Assembly: GCA_947492375.1 (NCBI GenBank)
Contig: CANLMI010000004.1
Coordinates: forward strand, 186,001-250,000
Origin: an uncultured Kordiimonas sp.
Lineage (GTDB): Bacteria > Pseudomonadota > Alphaproteobacteria > Sphingomonadales > Kordiimonadaceae
Reading direction: 5' to 3'
Length of the DNA stretch: 64,000 nt
Shown: piece after piece, positions 56,787 through 64,000 of the stretch
How positions within the stretch are numbered: position 1 is the stretch's first letter
Layout: each line of letters starts with the position of its first letter
Notes under the pieces: generated by a model
Seen by the model: the letters and a program-made list of their open reading frames with translations, nothing else
Databases searched by the model: none
What the model was told of the DNA's origin: nothing
Program-made: the position numbers and the translations under genes

Positions 56787-57296
56787 ATGGCGAAACGGCT
56801 ACCTGATTATTTTGAAGATATTCGGCAGGCATTGTTTGGAAAAACTAGCCAGATGAACATACAGGAAAGCGCTGTACAAGCTTATGGTGCGATGACCCGT
56901 GAATTAAAAAATCTTGGCGGCGATACTTTGTCAAAAACTGCTCAGCAATTTAATGAGGCACTACCCTATATCGAACGGGCTGGCTATGACGTTACTGAGG
57001 TTGAAGTTGCTCTTGGGTTATCCCCCAAAGTGGTACCCCATTTAAGATTACGGGAATTGATTGAAGAAGACCAGCAGCAGGCTCTTTTGGAAGAAACACA
57101 GGATAAAACGTTGATTAATACCATTTTATCATCGCTTTTCAGGGCGAGTGCTGCCAGAAGGAAATTGAATTTCAAGCGATTTCATTTTGAGGAAATTGAA
57201 TTGGAAATTGGGATTATTCCGGGTGTTGTACTGAAGTTTAGGCCAAATGATCAGACAGAAAAGCATGAGATGGTAAATGCTATTGCGGCTGATTAG
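56787..57296 (+). CDS. Conserved-looking protein of unknown function
   Basis: A 169-residue soluble protein (begins MAKRLPDYFEDIRQAL) without signal peptide or membrane helix. Mostly helical in appearance: a helical first half, an acidic helix (LIEEDQQQALLEETQDK) near residue 95 and a C-terminal strand pair (EEIELEIGIIPGVVLKF). Family not recognised. GAGAGGA nine bases before the ATG is a good ribosome site, and a terminator follows. Confidence 0.6.
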   Translation: MAKRLPDYFEDIRQALFGKTSQMNIQESAVQAYGAMTRELKNLGGDTLSKTAQQFNEALPYIERAGYDVTEVEVALGLSPKVVPHLRLRELIEEDQQQALLEETQDKTLINTILSSLFRASAARRKLNFKRFHFEEIELEIGIIPGVVLKFRPNDQTEKHEMVNAIAAD

Positions 57297-57431
57297 TACG
57301 CAGTTGTATATTTCACCAAACGTTAGCCAGTCGCGTAAAAGTGAGCGGCGAAAATTTGCAACTGCGCAGCATTATGCCTATGTTAACTATGAAGCTTAAT
57401 AAAAATTTAGGCTTCTTTCAGTCTGAACTTA

Positions 57432-57459
57432 AAAGGTGATGGTAACATCACCTTTTTTT
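57432..57459. terminator. Bidirectional-looking terminator between convergent genes
   Basis: A perfect 10-bp stem AAAGGTGATG / CATCACCTTT with a GTAA loop, followed on the plus strand by a run of seven T. It ends the gene at 56787-57296; the four A on the other side could let it also stop the convergent MFS transcript. Confidence 0.85.
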
Positions 57460-57468
57460 ATGCACCGT

Positions 57469-58818
57469 TTATGCCTGTGCCGCTAATCTTTCCGAGATCC
57501 TTTTTTCTTCGTCTTTAAGGGCAATTTTGAAATGCTTACGACCCCACTGGAACAAAAGTAAGCTACAAGGAAAAGCGATTGCAGCCACTAAACTCGCGCC
57601 GTACCCAATACTTTCAGGTCCGGTAAAGAGCGTGTCGGCGAAAAAACCAATCATGGTTGGCCCAAGCCCATAGCCTAGTATGTTTGTCAGTAAAATATGA
57701 AAAGCGATAATCTGCCCACGCATTCTATTGGGCGTTATAAGCTGTAAGGCGGCAAAAGCTACACCAGCTGGCAGGTTCAAGAATAAATTAGACAGACCTA
57801 TCATCACCCATAATGTTGGTGAGTAATCCATAAAAGGAAAGATAATTGATGGTATTGCAAAACCAATAGGCGATAGCATCAATGCTTTCAGGTGAGCATC
57901 ACGTTTACCCTTTTTGGACCAACGATCAGCTATAATACCCCCTAGTAGCAATCCAATAGGGCCGGTTATCATGGCAATTGCGCCAAAAGTTTGCCCCATA
58001 TCGGACGGAGCAACGCCGTGAATTCTTAGAAAGAATGCAGGCAGAAATACAGCACTCCCAAACCCTAGAGCCGCGATAAAAGATGTTCCCAGCGAGATGG
58101 CTGTGTATGCCCGCCAACGGGCGACAAAGAACCCTTTCACTTCTTTTAAAGGCATTTGAGTTTTTGTGGTGCTGATGCCTTTTCGTGTGGGTTCGCGCAG
58201 TATGAGTACGAATATTGTTATCAATAGGCCGGGTAAGCCAACTAGCAGAAAAGTTTTTTGCCATATTTTAGTGACGGTGAAATCAAATAGCTGAATATCT
58301 GGTATCATGGCGGCAAGTGCTATCATTTGCCCGCCAAGCAAATAGGAAAAGCCTATACCAAAGGGGATGCCCATAGCATAGATGGATAAGGCTGTTGCAA
58401 GCTTTTCCTTTGGAAAACTATCCGCAATAATTGAGTTGGCGGCTGGTGCGAGTGTTGCTTCGCCAATTCCGACACCAATGCGCATCATAAATAGCATACT
58501 ATATGACCGTGCAAATGCTGATACAGCTGTCATAACACTCCAGATAACCAGACCTATGGCGATAAGGCGTTTTCGGCTTTTACTATCTGCTACCCTCGCG
58601 AAATAAAGCCCAAAGATGGTATAAAAAATTGCAAAGGCAAAGCCGCTAAGAAAGCCAAATTCTGTGTCTGACAACTGGAAGTCGTCAGTTATCATGGGAC
58701 CGAGCAATGCAAGTATTTGCCGGTCTATAAACGAAAAGGTATAAACAAACAGTAAGAGGAAGACAGAATACCAAGCGTACTTGGGTGGTGGATAAAGAGC
58801 AGATGTTTTTTCAGCCAT
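57469..58818 (-). CDS. MFS transporter, spinster-like
   Basis: A 449-residue major facilitator transporter with 12 hydrophobic helices. The LLLFVYTFSFIDRQILALLGPMI first helix and the RVADSKSRKRLIAIGLVIWS loop (the A motif) match the spinster-like sphingosine/hopanoid-type branch common in alphaproteobacteria. Substrate unknown. GGGAGG nine bases before the ATG supports the start. Confidence 0.88.
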   Translation of the reverse strand: MAEKTSALYPPPKYAWYSVFLLLFVYTFSFIDRQILALLGPMITDDFQLSDTEFGFLSGFAFAIFYTIFGLYFARVADSKSRKRLIAIGLVIWSVMTAVSAFARSYSMLFMMRIGVGIGEATLAPAANSIIADSFPKEKLATALSIYAMGIPFGIGFSYLLGGQMIALAAMIPDIQLFDFTVTKIWQKTFLLVGLPGLLITIFVLILREPTRKGISTTKTQMPLKEVKGFFVARWRAYTAISLGTSFIAALGFGSAVFLPAFFLRIHGVAPSDMGQTFGAIAMITGPIGLLLGGIIADRWSKKGKRDAHLKALMLSPIGFAIPSIIFPFMDYSPTLWVMIGLSNLFLNLPAGVAFAALQLITPNRMRGQIIAFHILLTNILGYGLGPTMIGFFADTLFTGPESIGYGASLVAAIAFPCSLLLFQWGRKHFKIALKDEEKRISERLAAQA

Positions 58819-58983
58819 TAGCTAATGCCTCCCATTATTTCCCTTTAAATAACCCTACGCCTGTGTCGAGAGTGAATGCAAGGTACAACTATAATGAATT
58901 TGACAGTTGCTATTTGCACTTCATTGCATTTCTCTCTAAACACTCATGTTAATGCGCATATACACAACATGAGGCTAACGAGT

Positions 58984-59400
58984 ATGTCACTGTCAGAGGT
59001 ATCACTTGAAGAAGTGGTTGATACTTTCGAATTTCTTGATGATTGGGAAGACCGATATAAATATATTATCGACCTTGGACGGAAATTGCCGCCCTTGGAT
59101 AGTGATGAAATGGTTGATGCCTTTAAGGTGAGAGGCTGCCAGTCTAAGGTATGGCTTATTCCTGAAATTCAATCTGATCAGATTATGCTTAGAGGCGATA
59201 GTGACGCTCATATTGTAAAGGGTTTAGTTGCGTTGATGTTGCTTGTGTACTCGGGAAAAACGGCGGCTGACATTTTGAGTGTTGACGCTAAAAAAATTCT
59301 GGGTGATCTGGGGTTATCTTCGCACCTGTCGCCAATGCGGGCGAATGGATTGTTTTCTATGGTGGAACGCATTCGTGAAATTGCTGCGAACGCTGGATAG
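58984..59400 (+). CDS. sufE: SufE family Fe-S assembly protein
   Basis: A 138-residue SufE-type sulfur acceptor that takes persulfide from SufS for iron-sulfur cluster assembly. The active cysteine is C52 in VRGCQSKVWL, and FEFLDDWEDRYKYIIDLGRKLPPL begins the fold. The ATG at 58984 with GAGG nine bases upstream is chosen; the frame opens at 58876 with non-family sequence. No suf operon lies beside it. Terminator directly downstream. Confidence 0.92.
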   Translation: MSLSEVSLEEVVDTFEFLDDWEDRYKYIIDLGRKLPPLDSDEMVDAFKVRGCQSKVWLIPEIQSDQIMLRGDSDAHIVKGLVALMLLVYSGKTAADILSVDAKKILGDLGLSSHLSPMRANGLFSMVERIREIAANAG

Positions 59401-59425
59401 TGTTTGATAATATTTCGATCATTAA

Positions 59426-59455
59426 AAAGGCCTCAATTGAGGCCTTTGGTTTTTT
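59426..59455 (+). terminator. Terminator after sufE
   Basis: A 22-bp perfect palindrome AAAGGCCTCAA / TTGAGGCCTTT followed by GGTTTTTTATT. Since it is symmetrical and lies between convergent genes it may also stop the sodium-transporter transcript from the other side. Confidence 0.88.
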
Positions 59456-59472
59456 ATTGGGTTTGTTTGGCC

Positions 59473-60825
59473 TTACAGGAACATTATCGAAATAAAGACC
59501 GCTGCAATCGCTACAGGGCAAACAAAGCGAACAAGGAAATACCAGACCCTGAAGGAACTGTCTTCCATCGCAAGCTCGTCCATCATCGACTTCCGGCTGA
59601 CAAACCAACCAACAAATAATGCCGTAAACATACCGCCGATTGGCATCATAATATTATTAGTCAAAAAGTCTTTAATCCCTAGAATATCGTAACCACCAAT
59701 TTTCAATGTAGATACCCAGTTATCGCCTTGGCTTAATGAGGATGCGATGCCTACTATGAAAATTACAATACCCATTATGATCGCAATTTTCCGCCGGTCT
59801 TTGCCGGTTTTTTCCTCTAGGTAGGAAACTGATGGCTCAAGAAGTGATATTGCACTTGTTACAGCTGCGACTACCAGCAGGCCAAAAAATAATGTTCCTA
59901 CAATTGCACCGCCAGGCATTTGGCCAAAAGCAATTGGAAGCGTTGCGAAAATCAAGCCTGGCCCTTGCCCTAAGTCTAGGCCATAGGCAAATACAATTGG
60001 GAAGATTGCAAGACCAGCCAAAACGGCAACACCGGTATCAGCACTGGCAATGATGGCTGCTGATTTTCCAATATTCACATCTCTGGTAAGGTAGGCGCCG
60101 TATGTCATGATTGAGCCTAAAGCGAGCGATAAGGAAAAGAAGGATTGCCCAAGCGCTTGAAGCACCGTATCAAATGTTAATTTTGAAAAATCTGGTGTAA
60201 AAAGAAAACTCAGCGCTGCGCCAAAATCGGCAGTAATAGCTGAATAAATAACCAGTACAATTAATAAAACAAACAGAGCGGGCATTAATACTGTTACGGC
60301 TTTTTCAAGCCCGCCTTCTACGCCCCGTGCAACAATAAAGATAGTAATCCCCATAAAAACAGCATGCCAGAATATAGCAAGCCATTCATTTGCCAAGAGG
60401 CTGCCGAATAAAGCGCCGGCACCTTCTTTATCGATATTAGTAAAAGCACCTGTTGCTGCATCTACCATATAGGAAATTGTCCATCCACCAATGACTGAAT
60501 AGAAACTCAGAACAATGAATGAGCCAATAACGCCGGACCAGCCTATAAGCTGCCACATGCTGTTTTTGCGTTCTGCCTCAGCGATTTTACGCATTGAACC
60601 GATTGGTGATAATTGCCCACGACGTCCAAGTGACAGCTCTGCAATTAATACAGGCATACCAATTGCAAACACGAACAATAAATAAACCAAAACAAAAGCA
60701 CCGCCGCCACCTTGGCCTGCTTCGTATGGGAACTTCCATATATTACCTAGCCCAACAGCACTGCCGACAGCCGCCATAATAAAAGCCCAGCGCGATGACC
60801 ATTGAGCGTTTGAAGAAGACGCCAT
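59473..60825 (-). CDS. Sodium-dependent transporter (NSS/SNF family)
   Basis: A 450-residue neurotransmitter:sodium symporter-family protein with about 11-12 helices, which imports amino acids or similar compounds with sodium. The signature WSSRWAFIMAAVGSAVGLGNIWKFPYEAGQGGGGAFV at residues 8-45 contains the sodium-site helix 1. Reliance on sodium is in keeping with a marine habitat. GGGGAGAG seven bases before the ATG supports the start. Confidence 0.93.
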   Translation of the reverse strand: MASSSNAQWSSRWAFIMAAVGSAVGLGNIWKFPYEAGQGGGGAFVLVYLLFVFAIGMPVLIAELSLGRRGQLSPIGSMRKIAEAERKNSMWQLIGWSGVIGSFIVLSFYSVIGGWTISYMVDAATGAFTNIDKEGAGALFGSLLANEWLAIFWHAVFMGITIFIVARGVEGGLEKAVTVLMPALFVLLIVLVIYSAITADFGAALSFLFTPDFSKLTFDTVLQALGQSFFSLSLALGSIMTYGAYLTRDVNIGKSAAIIASADTGVAVLAGLAIFPIVFAYGLDLGQGPGLIFATLPIAFGQMPGGAIVGTLFFGLLVVAAVTSAISLLEPSVSYLEEKTGKDRRKIAIIMGIVIFIVGIASSLSQGDNWVSTLKIGGYDILGIKDFLTNNIMMPIGGMFTALFVGWFVSRKSMMDELAMEDSSFRVWYFLVRFVCPVAIAAVFISIMFL

Positions 60826-61024
60826 AAAAATACTCTCCCCTATTAGTATGCTTCCATAAAGTCAGAAGCAGAAACCCAGATTGTTACCCCACCGTTTTCA
60901 ATTGGTTTGAGATCAATCCAATTTTTTCGGCATTCTATAAGCGGTAGTTATGTTTCGCCAGTTATAAATGGGTATTCAGGTTAAATGGTATGATCATGCT
61001 AAAAATGAGGAGGTATTGATAATT

Positions 61025-61894
61025 TTATTTTGTTGTATCGATCACTCGGCAGTATTCTTCCTTTGATCGGATGATCACGCATAGCCTGTCGGCGTCAGAC
61101 CATTCATTCACACGCACCCCCAAGCGCCATGTTGGCCCTTTACTTGTAGTAATTTGCCATTTCTGGGTATTGCCTTTAAGGGCAGGGTACTGTTCTTCCA
61201 ATTTACCGTGATAGGAGTTAGCGTTCTCTTCAGTGCGATATGAAGCTATGTGTGCAAACCATTGACCGTTTGCGCTGACGCTATCTGGAAGGGTCACTTC
61301 TAGGTGTTTAAAAAATGGGTTTTTGGCCTTTGGCTTTTGACCTTGTAGCTCGGCGGCTGTTTTTTTGACCTTGTTCGCAGATGGGGGTACGGGGTCGTTT
61401 TGAATTGAGGTTTGCTGGACTGCTTGCTTGATTGTAGGTGGTAGGCCGCTGTGGTGCGGGGCTGTTAGTATGGATTGTCGTACGCCCATTTCTGTTAATT
61501 GAGCGGTAATGATATGTATTCTGGCCGCGATGATTTCATGAAAGTCGCCAGTGAAGTGTGTTTGGTTCATGCACTTTAACGACATTGGCCCAGTTGCTAG
61601 ATTGGCAGCAGCCAGTGATTGATAAATGGATATAGCTTTTATCGGATGCCCGCCCAATTCATATGCATAAGCATCTAAAAATCGGCTTTTGGGGGGTAAT
61701 TCGAATTTAGTTTTAAGGATTGTATGCACCTCTTTGTACTGGCCGTTACAGATTGCTGCTTCAGCAGGTGATAGCGTTAATGATGTGCTTTGAGTATTTG
61801 GGGCCTTAGAGGGTGGTGCGGCGTCAAACGGTGTTGCACATCCTGTGAGCAAAAATAAACCAAGAGCCAAAAGTCTGGATTTCTGAGCTATCAT
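61025..61894 (-). CDS. SPOR-domain lipoprotein
   Basis: A 289-residue lipoprotein: signal peptide with lipobox LLTGC (Cys19), a helical TPR-like middle (residues 45-115), a proline- and lysine-rich linker and a C-terminal SPOR domain (about 205-289, with WFAHIASYRTEENANSY and VNEWSDADRLCVIIRSKEEYC). SPOR domains bind denuded peptidoglycan at division sites, so this may act at the septum. It follows the carbonic-anhydrase-like gene by 13 bases on the same strand. Confidence 0.8.
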   Translation of the reverse strand: MIAQKSRLLALGLFLLTGCATPFDAAPPSKAPNTQSTSLTLSPAEAAICNGQYKEVHTILKTKFELPPKSRFLDAYAYELGGHPIKAISIYQSLAAANLATGPMSLKCMNQTHFTGDFHEIIAARIHIITAQLTEMGVRQSILTAPHHSGLPPTIKQAVQQTSIQNDPVPPSANKVKKTAAELQGQKPKAKNPFFKHLEVTLPDSVSANGQWFAHIASYRTEENANSYHGKLEEQYPALKGNTQKWQITTSKGPTWRLGVRVNEWSDADRLCVIIRSKEEYCRVIDTTK

Positions 61895-61907
61895 AGTATG
61901 CTTTCAC

Positions 61908-62657
61908 TTACTGGTTTGTATCCAGAATGATACGATGGTTTCTTGAGTGTAATGGCCGCGCGTTATTACCGGATAATGCATTTAGCAAATTGATCTGTTC
62001 TTTCGAGAACTCAATAGGCGTTTTTAAAATATACCAGTTAACCCCTTCTGTGCAGGGCGGGTATGTAAGGGAACCATTGTATCGATAATAGGATTTATTA
62101 TGGGGTACCAGATCGCGTGCATTGATAAAGGTTGTTGTTAATGTACTGGTTTGGCCAGGTTCTAGGGGAAGATTAGTAATGAGTTCTTTTAACGCCTTAT
62201 TTTCTGGCCCTTCTGACCCTAAAACACTCAGAATTGCTTTTGTGCCATCCACTCCGGTATGCTCGAATTGGATTTCTAATGGGTATGATTTTTCGGCGAT
62301 TGTATGCTCAGCGGGGGTCCGAAATGTAAAGTTTCTCAATTCAAAGCGTTTGTCACCCACATGAAGAAAACTACCAGTTTTGTAATTTTGGATGATTTGT
62401 TTGCCTGTATGACGCAGGTCAACTTCGTTAACATTATAATGTAATTGAAGAGCATGAAGTATTGCCGGGTCTGTTCCTTCGATGTTAATCGGTGATTGAT
62501 AGTTTCCCGTATTACATGTTGCAAACTCGTTGGATAGTGACCCCCATTTTTCTGGTCCATTCGCTGGGTCATAAGACCATAAATCTTGGGCCTTAGTTTG
62601 AGCCGAGAATAAAATGCCCGATAGAATGGCGATTATACTGAAAGAAAACCTAGTCAT
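61908..62657 (-). CDS. Alpha carbonic anhydrase homologue lacking the zinc ligands
   Basis: A 249-residue exported protein with a signal peptide (1-23) and the alpha carbonic anhydrase fold: WSYDPANGPEKWG, QSPINI, PAEHTIAEKSYPLE, GSLTYPPCTEGVNWYILK and NARPL. The zinc-binding F-H-F-H and the later EAH are here F-T111-F-R113 and E-I-Q130, so all three zinc histidines are missing, and the proton-shuttle histidine is replaced too. It cannot be a classical carbonic anhydrase and may instead bind a ligand or protein. It heads an operon with a SPOR lipoprotein. Confidence 0.85.
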   Translation of the reverse strand: MTRFSFSIIAILSGILFSAQTKAQDLWSYDPANGPEKWGSLSNEFATCNTGNYQSPINIEGTDPAILHALQLHYNVNEVDLRHTGKQIIQNYKTGSFLHVGDKRFELRNFTFRTPAEHTIAEKSYPLEIQFEHTGVDGTKAILSVLGSEGPENKALKELITNLPLEPGQTSTLTTTFINARDLVPHNKSYYRYNGSLTYPPCTEGVNWYILKTPIEFSKEQINLLNALSGNNARPLHSRNHRIILDTNQ

Positions 62658-62808
62658 ATTGTGCCTGTCAGATGTATCAATTTTAACTCACACTCTTATT
62701 TGTAGTTATCTGTATTATCTAAACAAATAAGGTTAACAACTAGTGTATTGGCCAGGTTGCTTATATGTTTGTGATATCGATTTAACATTATGTTTTGTGG
62801 GGTGAGTT

Positions 62809-63117
62809 ATGCTTCAGCTTCGGTCCAGTTGTGAGAATTGTAATAAAGATCTAGCGTATGATAGTTGTGACGCTATGATTTGCTCATATGAATGCACTTT
62901 CTGTGTTTCATGCGTTGATGAGGTCCTTGAGAATGTTTGCCCGAACTGCGGTGGAGGTTTTGTTATGCGCCCTATTCGCCCTAAAAGAGAATGGAGGCCG
63001 GGAGTGTCGGTAGAACATCAACCCCCGGTATTCAATAGGGTACACAAACCTGTTGATGTAGTAGAGCACAAGCTTTATGCAAAACGGATTAAAGATATTA
63101 GCCCTAATGAACGTTAG
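62809..63117 (+). CDS. DUF1272 domain protein
   Basis: A 102-residue protein of the DUF1272 family. Nine cysteines (C8, C11, C20, C25, C29, C32, C35, C44, C47) in CxxC-like pairs suggest two zinc sites, with CPNCGGG as the clearest zinc knuckle. The function of DUF1272 is not known; its C-terminal 50 residues are not cysteine-rich. It is convergent with a J-domain gene. Confidence 0.88.
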   Translation: MLQLRSSCENCNKDLAYDSCDAMICSYECTFCVSCVDEVLENVCPNCGGGFVMRPIRPKREWRPGVSVEHQPPVFNRVHKPVDVVEHKLYAKRIKDISPNER

Positions 63118-63138
63118 AAGGGCTTTGTGAACACGTAA

Positions 63139-63654
63139 CTAAAAAACAGGCCGTTCTTTTAATAAGTCATAAGCAGCTTGAATCTGTTGGAAACGTTCGG
63201 CTGCGGCCGGGTCACCCGGATTAGCATCAGGGTGGTATATTTTAGCGAGTTTACGGAACTGCCGTTTAATTTCTTCTTGTGTTGCTGTGTTGTCTAATTC
63301 GAGTGTATCAAAAGCGCTATTTTCGGTTGAAGAGAAGCCATCTTCGTCCAAACCGCCGCCCCATTCATATGTTTTTGCTTGGGAAAATGCATCTGATGAT
63401 TCACTGGTATCGTTCATGTGGCGCATTGCTTCTTCGTCGCTCATGCCCTGAAAAAAGTCCCAGTTTCTATTGTATTCAGCAGCGTGGGGCTTGCAAAAAT
63501 ACCAGCGTTCATTCGAGCCCGGTGACTTGGGTGCTGGATGTGCCCCTTTTTCATTGCAGCCACTATAATCACACATCCGTACTACTTCAGCTTCGCGTTC
63601 GCGGCCGTATTCGCCCCACCTGGGAAAACCGAAATTTTTTATATCACTTGGCAT
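63139..63654 (-). CDS. J-domain protein
   Basis: A 171-residue protein with a C-terminal J domain (about 110-171) carrying the HPD motif in KIYHPDANPGDP, which stimulates DnaK ATPase. The N-terminal 70 residues have a cysteine/histidine group (MCDYSGC, then WYFCKPHAAEYN) that looks like a small zinc module, as in the short J proteins common in alphaproteobacteria. No DnaK is near. It is divergent from the glycosylase gene at the window end. Confidence 0.88.
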   Translation of the reverse strand: MPSDIKNFGFPRWGEYGREREAEVVRMCDYSGCNEKGAHPAPKSPGSNERWYFCKPHAAEYNRNWDFFQGMSDEEAMRHMNDTSESSDAFSQAKTYEWGGGLDEDGFSSTENSAFDTLELDNTATQEEIKRQFRKLAKIYHPDANPGDPAAAERFQQIQAAYDLLKERPVF

Positions 63655-63756
63655 GTGCTACTCTTGATAAAATATTCAATGATGCAGTGCTTTACACCAT
63701 ATAAATATACTCGTCCAGACGCGAGAAAATTATGTCGAAGGTGAGGGGAGCGGTAG

Positions 63757-64000
63757 ATGAAAAAATTTGAAGATATATACAATATAGCTGCAACCAAAAA
63801 AGGTAGTATTGCACGTGTTGAAGAGTCGGTACCGATAATCAAATCAGCAGATCAACTTAGACAAATTTCTGACGATAGAGTTTTGTCTGAGATGACAAAA
63901 GCAGTTTTTAAAGCCGGCTTTAGCTGGAAAGTTATAGATAGTAAGTGGTCAGGTTTTGAAGAAGCTTTCGAAGGGTTTGAACCTGTTCGGTGGAAATTTA
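63757..64000 (+). CDS. DNA-3-methyladenine glycosylase I-like protein, 3' end outside window
   Basis: The first 81 codons of a gene running off the window end. It starts at an ATG with GGGGAG six bases upstream. The sequence DRVLSEMTKAVFKAGFSWKVIDSKWSGFEEAFEGFEP matches the N-terminal part of Tag-like glycosylases (the GFSWKVI/W segment and FEEAF). Whether the zinc-binding and catalytic parts are intact cannot be judged here. Confidence 0.75.
   Translation, partial: MKKFEDIYNIAATKKGSIARVEESVPIIKSADQLRQISDDRVLSEMTKAVFKAGFSWKVIDSKWSGFEEAFEGFEPVRWKF

Noticed and set aside
57299-57366. 8-bp inverted repeat CGCAGTTG / CAACTGCG separated by 52 bases
   Set aside because: Too short and too far apart to support a structure, and not linked to a T-run.
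61007-61062. GAGGAGGT ribosome-site-like sequence on the plus strand near the SPOR gene end
   Set aside because: The following TTG frame is only 16 codons and runs into the SPOR gene; probably chance.
1-64000. tRNA, rRNA, CRISPR, prophage or transposon
   Set aside because: I looked through the spacers by eye and found no tRNA-like T-arm motifs, no spaced direct repeats and no transposase, integrase or phage-type proteins. A covariance-model search would be needed to exclude small RNAs.

Overview
The window looks like chromosomal DNA of a moderately AT-rich, probably marine or aquatic alphaproteobacterium. Supporting signs are the order rpmI-rplT-pheS-pheT, the ihfB-lapA-pyrF block, the EVE-domain gene next to the end of what may be a YciI-like gene, a MipA/OmpV porin-like protein, two TIGR-type alphaproteobacterial families (DUF442 phosphatase, DUF1272) and bacterioferritin with its ferredoxin. 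I would guess a Kordiimonadales/Emcibacterales/Sneathiellales-like lineage, but the window holds no rRNA and the assignment is an inference. I saw no tRNA, rRNA, CRISPR array, insertion sequence, integrase or phage gene.

Layout. 1-5.9 kb: EVE protein, Rieske protein, a lipoprotein, a TPR protein, SixA phosphatase, acetyl-CoA synthetase and a methyltransferase. 6-10.4 kb: the translation block rpmI-rplT-pheS-pheT on the minus strand, with its own promoter and internal and final terminators. 10.5-14.7 kb: a GumN-like protein, a periplasmic 5'-nucleotidase-like enzyme, pyrF, lapA and ihfB. 15-28.3 kb: metabolism (serine dehydratase, acyl-CoA dehydrogenase, purT, an alkyltransferase-like protein, glycerol kinase), a radical SAM protein of unknown target, a three-domain phospholipid-remodelling fusion, an exported RidA and a GST. 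28.4-31.2 kb: a flippase-like protein divergent from a PAP2 phosphatase and a nucleotidyltransferase. 31.3-35.6 kb: iron storage (bfd, bfr) with a Fur-like site, tRNA hydroxylase trhO, two more GSTs and OsmC. 35.6-38.2 kb: a tight five-gene minus-strand operon of unknown function (membrane protein, small alarmone-type HD hydrolase, 62-residue protein, HExxH protein, membrane protein). 38.3-51.3 kb: peptidases, a glycosylase, an apparently dead beta-lactamase-like membrane protein, a nitroreductase, MipA, MATE and a pair of exported hydrolases. 51.5-64 kb: a polysaccharide flippase with an odd start, a degenerate receiver protein, transporters, nitrilase, alcohol dehydrogenase, SufE, a zinc-less carbonic-anhydrase homologue with a SPOR lipoprotein, DUF1272, a J-domain protein and the start of a glycosylase gene.

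Most of the window is ordinary housekeeping. The parts most worth a second look are the HD-hydrolase/HExxH operon (35.6-38.2 kb), the carbonic anhydrase homologue that has lost all three zinc histidines (61.9-62.7 kb), the beta-lactamase-like protein that has lost its catalytic Ser, Lys and Tyr (43.5-45.2 kb), the flippase without a usual start codon (51.5 kb) and the flippase/PAP2/nucleotidyltransferase cluster (28.4-31.2 kb).
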